In this document: in pieces, positions 6,731 to 13,821 of the stretch | Numbering within the stretch: the stretch's first letter is position 1 | How the letters are laid out: every line of letters begins with the position of its first letter | Source: UBA4615 sp044360485 | GTDB taxonomy: Bacteria; Pseudomonadota; Gammaproteobacteria; Burkholderiales; Burkholderiaceae_E | DNA length: 14,722 nt | NCBI GenBank assembly: GCA_044360485.1 | Contig: JBIKKG010000064.1 | Coordinates: 1 to 14,722, forward strand | Reading direction: 5' to 3' | The notes under the pieces: generated by a model | What the model saw: the letters and a program-made list of their open reading frames with translations, nothing else | What the model was told of the DNA's origin: nothing | Database searches by the model: none | Translations under genes and position numbers: made by a program

Positions 6731-7903
6731 TCAGCGGCTGTCATGCGTCCTGTGGAGGACGGCGTCTGTATGTTCCCCGAGCGCGGGTGGCCGGGTGTCA
6801 ACGTCCAGCACCTGGCCATTGATACGTATGGGACAGACCACGGTCCGGGTGTGCACGCCGTTGGGCAGCGTGGCGGGCTGCACCAGACCCAGATGCGCGG
6901 ACTGCGGATCGGCCAGCGCTTCGGCGTAGCCATTGATGGGTGCACTGGGCACGCCTGCCGGCGCGAAGCGGCCAAGCCAGTGTGCGCTGGTGTCGGTCGT
7001 GAAGCGCACCTCGAGCAGGTCGCGCAGGGCCTCCTGATTGGCGGCCCGCAGCGTGGGAGAGGTGAAGCGCGCATCGCTCAGTAGTTCGGTGGTGCCGGCA
7101 ATCTCACACACCTGCTGCCAGAGTTTGTTGTTGCCCGCAGCGATGGCGAAATAGCCGTCGCTCGAGCGGTAGGCCTGGTAGGGCGCATTGCGCGGATGGG
7201 CTGATCCGAGCTTGCGCGGGTTGCGCCCGGTGCCGAAGTATTCGCTGGTTTGCAGCGCCGACATGGCGATGGTGGTGGCGAACATGGGCACATCGAGGTG
7301 TCCGCCTGCTCCGCCCGCCCGCACCCGCGCAATCAGCGATGCAATCGAGAACGCCGCATACAAGCCGGCGCCAAAATCCACGAGCGGCACGCCGGATTTC
7401 ACGGGTGCGCCCTCGGGCTCGCCGGTCACGCTCATGACGCCCGCCGCCGCCTGAATGGTGAGATCAAAACCGCCTTCGGCACCGCGCGGCCCATCCTGAC
7501 CGAAGGCGGAAATCGAGCAGTAGATCAGCGTGGGCTTGCGGGCGCTGAACCAATCCCAGCCCAGGCCCAGTCGCTGCATGACGCCTGGCCGACTGTTTTC
7601 GATCAGCACATCGGCTTGCAACACGAGTGCGCGGGCATGGTCCCGCGCAGCCGGATCCTTGAGGTCCAGTGCAACAGAACGCTTGCCCCGGTTGATCGAC
7701 GCAAAGTTTTCGCTGAAGCCTTCTGTGATCGGTGGCCACTGGCGCATGGCATCGCCGTCCGGGGGCTCGACCTTGATGACGTCAGCCCCGAAGTCGGCCA
7801 GCAGCATGCCGCAAAACGGCCCTGCGGCCACATGGCAGAACTCGATGACACGCACGCCACTCAAAGGGCGTGTGCTGGCCAGTGGCATGGTCTTGGGGTT
7901 CAT
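6731..7903 (-). CDS. Family III CoA-transferase (CaiB/BaiF type)
   Basis: 390 residues from ATG 7903, the usual size for the family. The open frame continues upstream to 8134, but that part lies inside the iclR gene and is Arg-rich nonsense, while 7903 has AGGA upstream and immediately precedes the conserved N-terminus (LSGVRVIEFCHVAAGPF, 14-30). These enzymes move CoA between carboxylic acids through an aspartyl-CoA intermediate. Seen: LLADFGADVIKVEPPDGD (34-51), NRGKRSVALDLKD (71-83), SRPGVMQRLGLG (104-115), SAFGQDGP (132-139) and the catalytic Asp176 in VPLVDFGAGLYAA, close to Asp169 of formyl-CoA transferase. It overlaps the iclR stop as ATGA and precedes the thiol dioxygenase by 14 nt. 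In known 3-mercaptopropionate degraders a family III enzyme activates 3-sulfinopropionate; that role is inferred here from context only. Confidence 0.9.
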   Translation of the reverse strand: MNPKTMPLASTRPLSGVRVIEFCHVAAGPFCGMLLADFGADVIKVEPPDGDAMRQWPPITEGFSENFASINRGKRSVALDLKDPAARDHARALVLQADVLIENSRPGVMQRLGLGWDWFSARKPTLIYCSISAFGQDGPRGAEGGFDLTIQAAAGVMSVTGEPEGAPVKSGVPLVDFGAGLYAAFSIASLIARVRAGGAGGHLDVPMFATTIAMSALQTSEYFGTGRNPRKLGSAHPRNAPYQAYRSSDGYFAIAAGNNKLWQQVCEIAGTTELLSDARFTSPTLRAANQEALRDLLEVRFTTDTSAHWLGRFAPAGVPSAPINGYAEALADPQSAHLGLVQPATLPNGVHTRTVVCPIRINGQVLDVDTRPPALGEHTDAVLHRTHDSR

Positions 7904-8700
7904 GTGGCTGTCCTGACGGAAAGGCGCCTGGCCGATGAGGCGGTGGCGGGGGCGACGCTGCCTGCGCGCAACGTCTCGGAAATGCCATCGGCTGCCTGGA
8001 TAACGTCGAGGGCCAAGGTCTTGAACGAAGAGGGGCGGATGCGCTCGATCGGCCCCGACACGCCGACCGCGGCACAGATTGCACCGGATGGGTCTCGCAC
8101 CGCAGCAGCTACCCCGCCGACCGATTCGCGCCACTCGCCACGGTTGACGGCGAACCCCTGCGTGCGGATGCGCTCCATCTCCCGCATGAATTCGAGCGGG
8201 TTGGTCAGGGTGCGCGGCGACCAGGCCTGCAGTCGGCGGCTGAGCACTTCGATCTGGGCGGGCGGCAACCAGGCCACCATCGCCTTGCCAGTGGCGACGC
8301 AGCAGGCCGGGGAGCGTCCGCCAATCTGACTATAGGCCCTGACCGGTTCCGGGCTGTCGAGTTTGTGGACGTAGACCACTTCATCGCTGTCGAGTACGGA
8401 CAGATGCACCGTTTCGCGAGTGCGCTCCAGCAACCATTCCATCCAGGACTGCGCTGCGCGGCGCAGATCCAGGTGCGTCAGCACCGCGGTGCCGAGTTCC
8501 CACAATTTGATCGACGCAGCGTAGGAGCCGTTGCCTTCATCTCGACGCACGTATCCCAACTCGACAAGTGCCTGCAGCAGGCGGTGCACATTGCTCTTGC
8601 CGATGCTCATCTGCACGGCAAGCTCGGTCACGCCCATGGGTCGGTCGGAATGGGCGAGGACTTCGAGAAGACCGAGCCCCTTGATGAGCGTGTTGTTCAC
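7900..8700 (-). CDS. IclR-family transcriptional regulator
   Basis: A 266-residue DNA-binding protein. The N-terminal winged helix-turn-helix spans about residues 5-65 (IKGLGLLEVLA, VTELAVQMSIGKSNVHRLLQALVELGYV). The C-terminal IclR effector domain follows (about 85-250), with SPACCVATGKAMVAWLP (129-145) and the GEWRESVGGVAAAVRD segment lining the usual ligand pocket. IclR proteins act as repressors or activators of catabolic genes in response to pathway metabolites. The start is GTG at 8700: no other start codon lies in frame between it and an upstream TGA, and the HTH starts at once. No Shine-Dalgarno sequence is visible before it. An inverted repeat overlaps the start. Its stop overlaps the CoA-transferase ATG (ATGA, 7900-7903), so regulator and first enzyme are translationally coupled. 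It also faces the divergent molybdoenzyme gene across 116 bp and may control both. Confidence 0.92.
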   Translation of the reverse strand: MNNTLIKGLGLLEVLAHSDRPMGVTELAVQMSIGKSNVHRLLQALVELGYVRRDEGNGSYAASIKLWELGTAVLTHLDLRRAAQSWMEWLLERTRETVHLSVLDSDEVVYVHKLDSPEPVRAYSQIGGRSPACCVATGKAMVAWLPPAQIEVLSRRLQAWSPRTLTNPLEFMREMERIRTQGFAVNRGEWRESVGGVAAAVRDPSGAICAAVGVSGPIERIRPSSFKTLALDVIQAADGISETLRAGSVAPATASSARRLSVRTAT

Positions 8701-8713
8701 AAATAAAGAACAA
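8693..8713. promoter_or_regulatory. Candidate IclR operator: inverted repeat TTGTTC-N9-GAACAA
   Basis: TTGTTC (8693-8698) and GAACAA (8708-8713) are perfect 6-bp arms around an A/T-rich nine-base spacer. The site covers the GTG start codon of the iclR gene and the A/T-rich edge of the divergent intergenic region. GTTC/GAAC half-sites recur in operators of IclR-family regulators, so autorepression is plausible. No binding data can be read from sequence. Confidence 0.45.
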
Positions 8714-8816
8714 AAAGTCCGTGTTTCAGAATGCCCAATCGATGATGCTAGAGTTCCCGCGACCGGTCAACCTGAGCGCAACCCATGGGCGCAACCACTG
8801 AGCGCGGAGTCACCCG
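8701..8816. promoter_or_regulatory. Divergent intergenic region between iclR and molybdoenzyme genes
   Basis: This 116-bp stretch is the only place in the window from which both transcription directions can start, so it must hold promoters for the minus-strand operon and probably for the plus-strand pair. A minus-strand TTGACC (8765-8770) could be a -35 box, but the sequences 14-18 bases downstream (such as TAGCAT or CATCAT) are poor -10 boxes. No convincing sigma-70 promoter is visible on the plus strand. The palindromes GACCGGTC (8761-8768) and CCCATGGG (8782-8789) are short and may be chance. GGAG at 8806-8809 is the ribosome-binding site of the downstream gene. Confidence 0.6.
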
Positions 8817-11168
8817 ATGAAGCCTGCACGGCCGCTGGATCTTGAATTGGCCACCTCACATTGGGGAGCCTATGAAGTACAACGTGACGCGGGGCGCGTC
8901 ACAGGTCTGGGCCCCTGGCGTGATGACCCTGCGCCTTCGCCGATCGGCCTGGCCATGTGGCAGGCGTATCGCTCGCCGCTGCGCATCGGGCGGCCTGCCG
9001 TGCGTGCCGGATGGCTCGAGGCCATCGAATCAGGCGGCGATGCGCACCGCGCCACACGGGGTGGTGGGCGCGGGCGCGAGCCCTTCATCGAAGTGTCCTG
9101 GGAGCGTGCCACCGAACTGGTCGCCACCGAATTGCGTCGTGTCATCGACACCCATGGCAACGCCTCGGTGTTCGGCGGCTCGTACGGATGGTCGAGCGCC
9201 GGGCGCTTTCATCATGCCCAGAGCCAGGTGCACCGGTTTCTGAACGCCACCGGCGGATACGTGCGGCATGTGGACAGCTACAGCCTGGGGGCCGGGCGCG
9301 CACTGCTGCCGCATGTGGTGTGCTCCATGGAATATCTGCTGGGCAATCAGCATGACTGGGAGACGCTGGCAGCGCACACGCGGCTGTTCGTGTCGTTTGG
9401 CGGCGCGCCGACCAAGAATGCGCAAGTGGGTGCGGGCGCAGCGTCGGAGCATCGGTTGCCTCAGGGCATGGCCGCCATGGCGCAGGCCGGCTGCAGGTTC
9501 GTCAATTTCAGTCCGGTGCGCAGCGACCTTGATGTACCGGCGCAGGCCCTGGAATGGATTCCCATCCGCCCGGGCAGCGACACAGCCGTGATGCTGGCAC
9601 TGGCCTGCGAGACCATTCTCGCGGGCCGCCATGACCGCGCATTCCTTGAGCGCTACTGCGTCGGGTTCGATCGGTGGGCCGCGTATCTGACTGGCCAGAC
9701 CGATGGTGTGGTGCGTAATGCCGACTGGGCAGCACCCATTGCCCAGGTGTCGGCGCAGCGCCTGCGTGCTCTGGCTGCAGAGCTGTCGGCCACCCGCAGC
9801 CTGGTCAATGTGGCCTGGTCCTTGCAGCGGGCGGACCATGGTGAACAGCCATTCTGGGCGGCCGTGGGACTGGCCAGCGTATTGGGTCAGGTCGGGTTGC
9901 CCGGTGGCGGCTTTGCCATGGCCTACGGACCCACCAACGGAGTGGGCAGCCCGCATCGGTTGCTGCCGGGGCCCACGCTGCCGCAGGGCACCAACGGGGT
10001 GAGCGATTTCATCCCGGTGGCGCGTGTCACCGACATGCTGCTGTCACCCGGTGGCAGCTTCGACTATTGCGGCAAGCGTCATGTCTACCAGGACATCCGC
10101 TTGATTTACTGGGCGGGCGGCAACCCCTTTCATCATCACCAGGACCTGCATCGGCTGGCGCGCGCCTGGCAGCGGCCCGAGACCATCGTGGTCCATGAGC
10201 AATTCTGGAATGCGCACGCCAAGATGGCCGACATCGTGCTTCCGGCCACCAGCACGCTCGAGCGCGAAGACATCGGTCACGGCACCCGTGATCCGCTGAT
10301 GATCGCCATGCACCAGGTCAGCGATCCGCCTGGCGAGGCCTGGGACGATTACGCCATATTTTCGGAGGTGGCGCGGCGCATGGGCTGCGAGGCTGCATTC
10401 ACGGAAGGCCGCACGGCCCGTCAGTGGTTGGAATGGATGTACGCAGAATCGGTCGAGCGCTGTGCGGCGCGGGGCGTGCAGCTCCCGGACTTCGACACTT
10501 TCTGGCGGGCCGGTGGCGTGCGCATGCCCGATAACGACCGCCCCGTGGTGGCGTTTGAGGCTTTTCGTGCCGACCCCACGGCCCATCCGCTGGGCACGCC
10601 GAGCGGGCGCATCGAGCTGTTCTCCGAGCGCATCCACGGCTGGGGCTATGCAGACTGTCCCGGCCATCCATGCTGGCTTGAACCGCATGAATGGCTGGGC
10701 AGTGCGCTGGCCCAGCGGTTTCCGTTGCACATGCTGTCGGATCAGCCCTTCACGAAGCTGCACAGCCAGCTGGATCATTCCGCGTATAGCCTGGCCAACA
10801 AGGTGGCCGGTCGTGAGCCGATCCTGCTGTCGCCTGATGATGCACACGCGCGTGGCCTGCGTGATGGCGATCTGGTGCGCGTCTTCAATGATCGGGGCGC
10901 CTGCCTGGCGGGCGTGCGCATTTCTGATGCCCTCACGCCAGGGGTGGTGAAGCTGTCGACCGGCGCCTGGTGGGATCCGCTGGAACCGGGCAACCCTCAG
11001 GCATTGGACCTTCACGGCAACCCGAATACCCTCACGCGCGATGCCGGGGCGTCCTCGCTGTCGCAAGGCTGTTCGGCGCAATCCTGCCTGGTGCAGGTCG
11101 AACGGTTTGAAGGACCCGCGCCCGCTCACCGCGCGTTCGAACCCCCTGCGTTCGTGATGCGCGACTAA
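8817..11168 (+). CDS. Molybdopterin oxidoreductase of the DMSO/TMAO/biotin-sulfoxide reductase branch
   Basis: 783 residues, close to E. coli BisC in length. These bis-MGD molybdenum enzymes reduce S- or N-oxides such as methionine, biotin or dimethyl sulfoxide. Domains in order: a short N-terminal part, the catalytic molybdopterin domain (about 45-550) and the C-terminal molybdopterin dinucleotide-binding domain (about 635-755, starting near PLHMLSDQPFTKLHSQ). SYGW (122-125) matches the Tyr114/Trp116 region of Rhodobacter DMSO reductase, and Ser156 in DSYSLGAG lies exactly 31 residues after the Trp, as does the molybdenum-ligand Ser147 there. There is no N-terminal cysteine motif for an Fe-S cluster and no twin-arginine signal, so the enzyme should be cytoplasmic and without its own cluster, like BisC. 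GGAG lies seven bases before ATG 8817. No TorD-type chaperone or membrane redox partner is in the window. It is divergent from the iclR operon and followed after 10 nt by the ATPase. Confidence 0.9.
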   Translation: MKPARPLDLELATSHWGAYEVQRDAGRVTGLGPWRDDPAPSPIGLAMWQAYRSPLRIGRPAVRAGWLEAIESGGDAHRATRGGGRGREPFIEVSWERATELVATELRRVIDTHGNASVFGGSYGWSSAGRFHHAQSQVHRFLNATGGYVRHVDSYSLGAGRALLPHVVCSMEYLLGNQHDWETLAAHTRLFVSFGGAPTKNAQVGAGAASEHRLPQGMAAMAQAGCRFVNFSPVRSDLDVPAQALEWIPIRPGSDTAVMLALACETILAGRHDRAFLERYCVGFDRWAAYLTGQTDGVVRNADWAAPIAQVSAQRLRALAAELSATRSLVNVAWSLQRADHGEQPFWAAVGLASVLGQVGLPGGGFAMAYGPTNGVGSPHRLLPGPTLPQGTNGVSDFIPVARVTDMLLSPGGSFDYCGKRHVYQDIRLIYWAGGNPFHHHQDLHRLARAWQRPETIVVHEQFWNAHAKMADIVLPATSTLEREDIGHGTRDPLMIAMHQVSDPPGEAWDDYAIFSEVARRMGCEAAFTEGRTARQWLEWMYAESVERCAARGVQLPDFDTFWRAGGVRMPDNDRPVVAFEAFRADPTAHPLGTPSGRIELFSERIHGWGYADCPGHPCWLEPHEWLGSALAQRFPLHMLSDQPFTKLHSQLDHSAYSLANKVAGREPILLSPDDAHARGLRDGDLVRVFNDRGACLAGVRISDALTPGVVKLSTGAWWDPLEPGNPQALDLHGNPNTLTRDAGASSLSQGCSAQSCLVQVERFEGPAPAHRAFEPPAFVMRD

Positions 11169-11178
11169 AGGCGCGTAC

Positions 11179-13821
11179 ATGGCTGAGGCGCTTCGCGGAC
11201 TCGATGCACAGGAGGCCGCTGCGCGCCTGAAGCGTGACGGCTTCAACGAGCTTGAGGCGCCGGTGCGTCGAACCATCTGGCGCATCGTCTGGGAGGTGCT
11301 GCGAGAGCCGATGCTGCAGTTGCTGATTGCAGCCGGCGTGGTCTATGTGGTGCTGGGCGATCGGACCGAAGCGCTCATGCTGCTCAGCTTCGTGGCGATC
11401 ACCGCTTCGATCACGGTGCTGCAGGAGCGCCGTGCAGAGCGGGTGCTGGAATCGCTGCGCGACCTCTCCAGTCCTCGTGCCCTGGTGATTCGCGATGGCG
11501 AGCGGCAGCGTATTGCGGGCCGTGAGGTGGTGATCGGCGACCTCCTGGTCCTGATCGAAGGGGATCGGGTGCCGGCCGATGGCATGCTGATCACGGCGAC
11601 CGACTGTCGGATCGATGAGTCCTTGCTCACTGGTGAGTCGGTGCCGGTGACCAAGCTGGCCCCTGACACGGCAACGTTGTCGACCCCGCACTCGGATGCA
11701 TCGGGCCTCGCTGACCCCGCGCAGTCGACTGCGATGCGTCCCGGTGGTGACGGACTTCCGAGCGTGTACGGCGGCACGCTGGTGGTAGGCGGGCAGGGCG
11801 TGGCCGAGGTGACCGCAGTCGGCATGCACAGCGAGATCGGGCGGGTGGGGCGGTCTCTGTCGGGCATCGAGACCGAGATCACCCCGCTGCAGCGTCGTGT
11901 GCGGGCGCTGGTCAAAACGCTCTCGGTGGCCGGTCTGGCGCTGAGCGGTGCTGCCGCGCTGCTGTACTGGTTCACCCGAGGCGACTGGCTGGGTGGTCTG
12001 CTGGCCGGCATCACCCTCGCGATGGCGCTGTTGCCCGAGGAGCTGCCGCTGATCCTCACGGTCTTCATGGCGATGGGGTCCTGGCGTTTGTCGCGCCAGC
12101 GGGTGCTGACCCGGCGTGCTGCGGCAATCGAAACGCTGGGGTCCGCCACCGTGTTGTGCACCGACAAGACCGGCACGCTGACAGTCAATCGTATGCGAGT
12201 CGTGGCGCTGGTGGTGCCTGAAGAGGGGCAAAAGGCTGTCGCCCGCAACTGGGCCGTCGGACAACCCCTGGATGATGCGGCGTTGACTGCGCTGCTCGAG
12301 ACTGGCGTGCTCGCCAGCCAGCCGCAGCCGGTCGACCCGATGGAGCGCGCCTTTCATGATCTGGCCGCCCAGCATGCGCCCCAGGTCCTGCAGACAGTGC
12401 AGTCGGGCGAACTCACGCATGCCTACGGTTTGAGTCGCGAGTTGTTGGCCATGACGCATGTCTGGCGCCTTGCGGATCGGGCACAGATCGTCGTGGCGGC
12501 AAAGGGCGCCCCCGAGGCCATCATCGGTCTGTGCAGGCTCGATGCGGCGCAGGCCGAGGCGACCCGCGCGGCGATCGACGCACTCGCCCGACGCGGCATC
12601 CGCGTGCTGGGCGTGGCCTGTGCCGAAGGCCCACCCGGCGGCGCGCCTGCGTCGTGCCCCACCACACAAGCGGGGTTCGCCTTTCGCTTCATGGGCCTGG
12701 TGGGTCTGGCTGATCCGCTGCGCGACACGGTCCCCGAGGCGGTGCGGTTGTGCCGGCAGGCCGGCATACGCGTGGCCATGATCACTGGCGACTATCCGGC
12801 CACAGCGCAGGCCATCGCTGCGCAAGCCGGCATCGATACGGATGGCGACGTGGTCACGGGTGAAGACATCCGGCAGATGGACGATGTGGCGCTGCAGGCC
12901 AGAGTCGCCCATGCCAGTGTCTTTGCCCGGGTGATGCCCGAACAGAAGCTGCGGATCGTGCAGGCCCTGCGAGCGGGCGGCCATATCGTGGCCATGACCG
13001 GTGACGGCGTGAATGACGCGCCCTCGCTGAAGGCTGCGCATATTGGGATTGCGATGGGTGGTCGCGGAACCGACGTCGCCCGCGAGGCCTCGGACATCGT
13101 GCTGCTCGACGACGACTTTGGATCGATCGTACAGGCCGTGCGACTGGGCCGGCGCATCGATGACAACCTGCGCAAGGCCATCGGTTTCACCTTTTCGGTC
13201 CATGTGCCGATCGCAGGTCTGTCGCTCGTGCCGCTGCTATTCGGCTTGCCGCTGCTCTTTTCACCCATTCACGTGGCGTTTCTCGAGCTGATCATCGATC
13301 CGGTCGCTTCGATCGTCTTTGAGGCCGAAGCCGAGGAGCCTGATCTGATGGATCGGGCGCCTCGCGATCCCCACGCGGCCCTGCTGGGTGTTGAGCTGAT
13401 CGGTTGGGCCGTGCTGTGTGGAGCGGTGGTGCTGCTGATCGTGATGGCGCTGTTCGCCGGGCTGCTTAGCGCGGGTGCCGCCGCGCCCCAGGCACGTGCA
13501 TCCGCGTTTGCTGCCCTCGTCCTGTGCAATGGGGTGCTGGTGCTGACCCACCGATCCTTGCGGGCCTCGGTGCTGACTGCGCTGACCCGATCCAATGTGG
13601 CCTTTTGGCGCATGGCGGCGTTGACGGCGGTACTGCTGGCAGCCGCCCTGACGGTGCCGCCATTACGCGAGGCCTTCCGCTTCGAGTGGCCGACCATGGC
13701 GCAGGCGATGGCCGCAGCCGCTGCAGCGCTGCTGTGCCTCGTGGCGCTCGCGTGCCTGCAATGGATGCGCAACCGCGTGCACGCATCGCATGCGGGCGCA
13801 CTCAGCCACCGCGCAGGCTGA
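11179..13821 (+). CDS. Cation-transporting P-type ATPase (P2-like), ion specificity unknown
   Basis: An 880-residue inner-membrane pump. Seen in order: the N-terminal cation-ATPase domain (8-30); M1/M2 (about 44-82); the actuator domain with TGES (151-154); M3/M4 with PEELP (286-290); the phosphorylation motif DKTGT with Asp329; KGAPE (442-446) of the nucleotide-binding domain; TGD (536-538); the hinge TGDGVND (607-613); and six C-terminal helices. The length and overall layout match the Ca2+/PMCA-like P2 group. Against SERCA, Glu309 is kept (Glu287, with an extra Glu288 in place of Gly), the M6 N-xxx-D becomes Glu703-xxx-Asp707, but M5 Asn768 and Glu771 align with His675 and Ile678. The canonical Ca2+ site is therefore incomplete and the ion cannot be named. 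The actuator domain carries an extra polar loop (about 163-195). It begins 10 nt after the molybdoenzyme stop with a weak AAAGG site, so co-transcription is likely, and its 3' end overlaps the convergent adaptor gene. Confidence 0.9.
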   Translation: MAEALRGLDAQEAAARLKRDGFNELEAPVRRTIWRIVWEVLREPMLQLLIAAGVVYVVLGDRTEALMLLSFVAITASITVLQERRAERVLESLRDLSSPRALVIRDGERQRIAGREVVIGDLLVLIEGDRVPADGMLITATDCRIDESLLTGESVPVTKLAPDTATLSTPHSDASGLADPAQSTAMRPGGDGLPSVYGGTLVVGGQGVAEVTAVGMHSEIGRVGRSLSGIETEITPLQRRVRALVKTLSVAGLALSGAAALLYWFTRGDWLGGLLAGITLAMALLPEELPLILTVFMAMGSWRLSRQRVLTRRAAAIETLGSATVLCTDKTGTLTVNRMRVVALVVPEEGQKAVARNWAVGQPLDDAALTALLETGVLASQPQPVDPMERAFHDLAAQHAPQVLQTVQSGELTHAYGLSRELLAMTHVWRLADRAQIVVAAKGAPEAIIGLCRLDAAQAEATRAAIDALARRGIRVLGVACAEGPPGGAPASCPTTQAGFAFRFMGLVGLADPLRDTVPEAVRLCRQAGIRVAMITGDYPATAQAIAAQAGIDTDGDVVTGEDIRQMDDVALQARVAHASVFARVMPEQKLRIVQALRAGGHIVAMTGDGVNDAPSLKAAHIGIAMGGRGTDVAREASDIVLLDDDFGSIVQAVRLGRRIDDNLRKAIGFTFSVHVPIAGLSLVPLLFGLPLLFSPIHVAFLELIIDPVASIVFEAEAEEPDLMDRAPRDPHAALLGVELIGWAVLCGAVVLLIVMALFAGLLSAGAAAPQARASAFAALVLCNGVLVLTHRSLRASVLTALTRSNVAFWRMAALTAVLLAAALTVPPLREAFRFEWPTMAQAMAAAAAALLCLVALACLQWMRNRVHASHAGALSHRAG
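13802..13821. repeat. Inverted repeat holding the stop codons of two convergent genes
   Basis: TCAGCC (13802-13807) and GGCTGA (13816-13821) are perfect reverse complements around eight bases. Both converging genes end in GGC TGA (Gly-stop), and these two ends form the arms. The 20-nt span is exactly the overlap of the two coding sequences. No T-run follows on either strand, so at most it is a weak bidirectional terminator or pause hairpin. Confidence 0.6.

Noticed and set aside
7904..8134. N-terminal extension of the CoA-transferase by 77 codons
   Set aside because: The added residues are Arg-rich and lie within the iclR coding region. ATG 7903 has a ribosome-binding site and fits the family's N-terminus.
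7250..8329. 359-codon open frame on the plus strand across the CoA-transferase and iclR genes
   Set aside because: It crosses two well-supported genes on the other strand and has low-complexity His/Arg/Ala composition.
8776..8798. Short direct repeat GCGCAACC in the divergent intergenic region
   Set aside because: Two copies of eight bases without symmetry or a matching regulator motif are not enough to call a site.
10044..11285. 413-codon open frame on the minus strand opposite the molybdoenzyme
   Set aside because: It is antisense to conserved molybdopterin-binding sequence and shows no domain; a GC-driven shadow.
11032..13203. 723-codon open frame on the minus strand opposite the ATPase
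   Set aside because: It lies antisense to a gene with complete P-type ATPase motifs. The translation is rich in Arg, His and Gln with no recognisable domain, the typical mirror of a high-GC gene.
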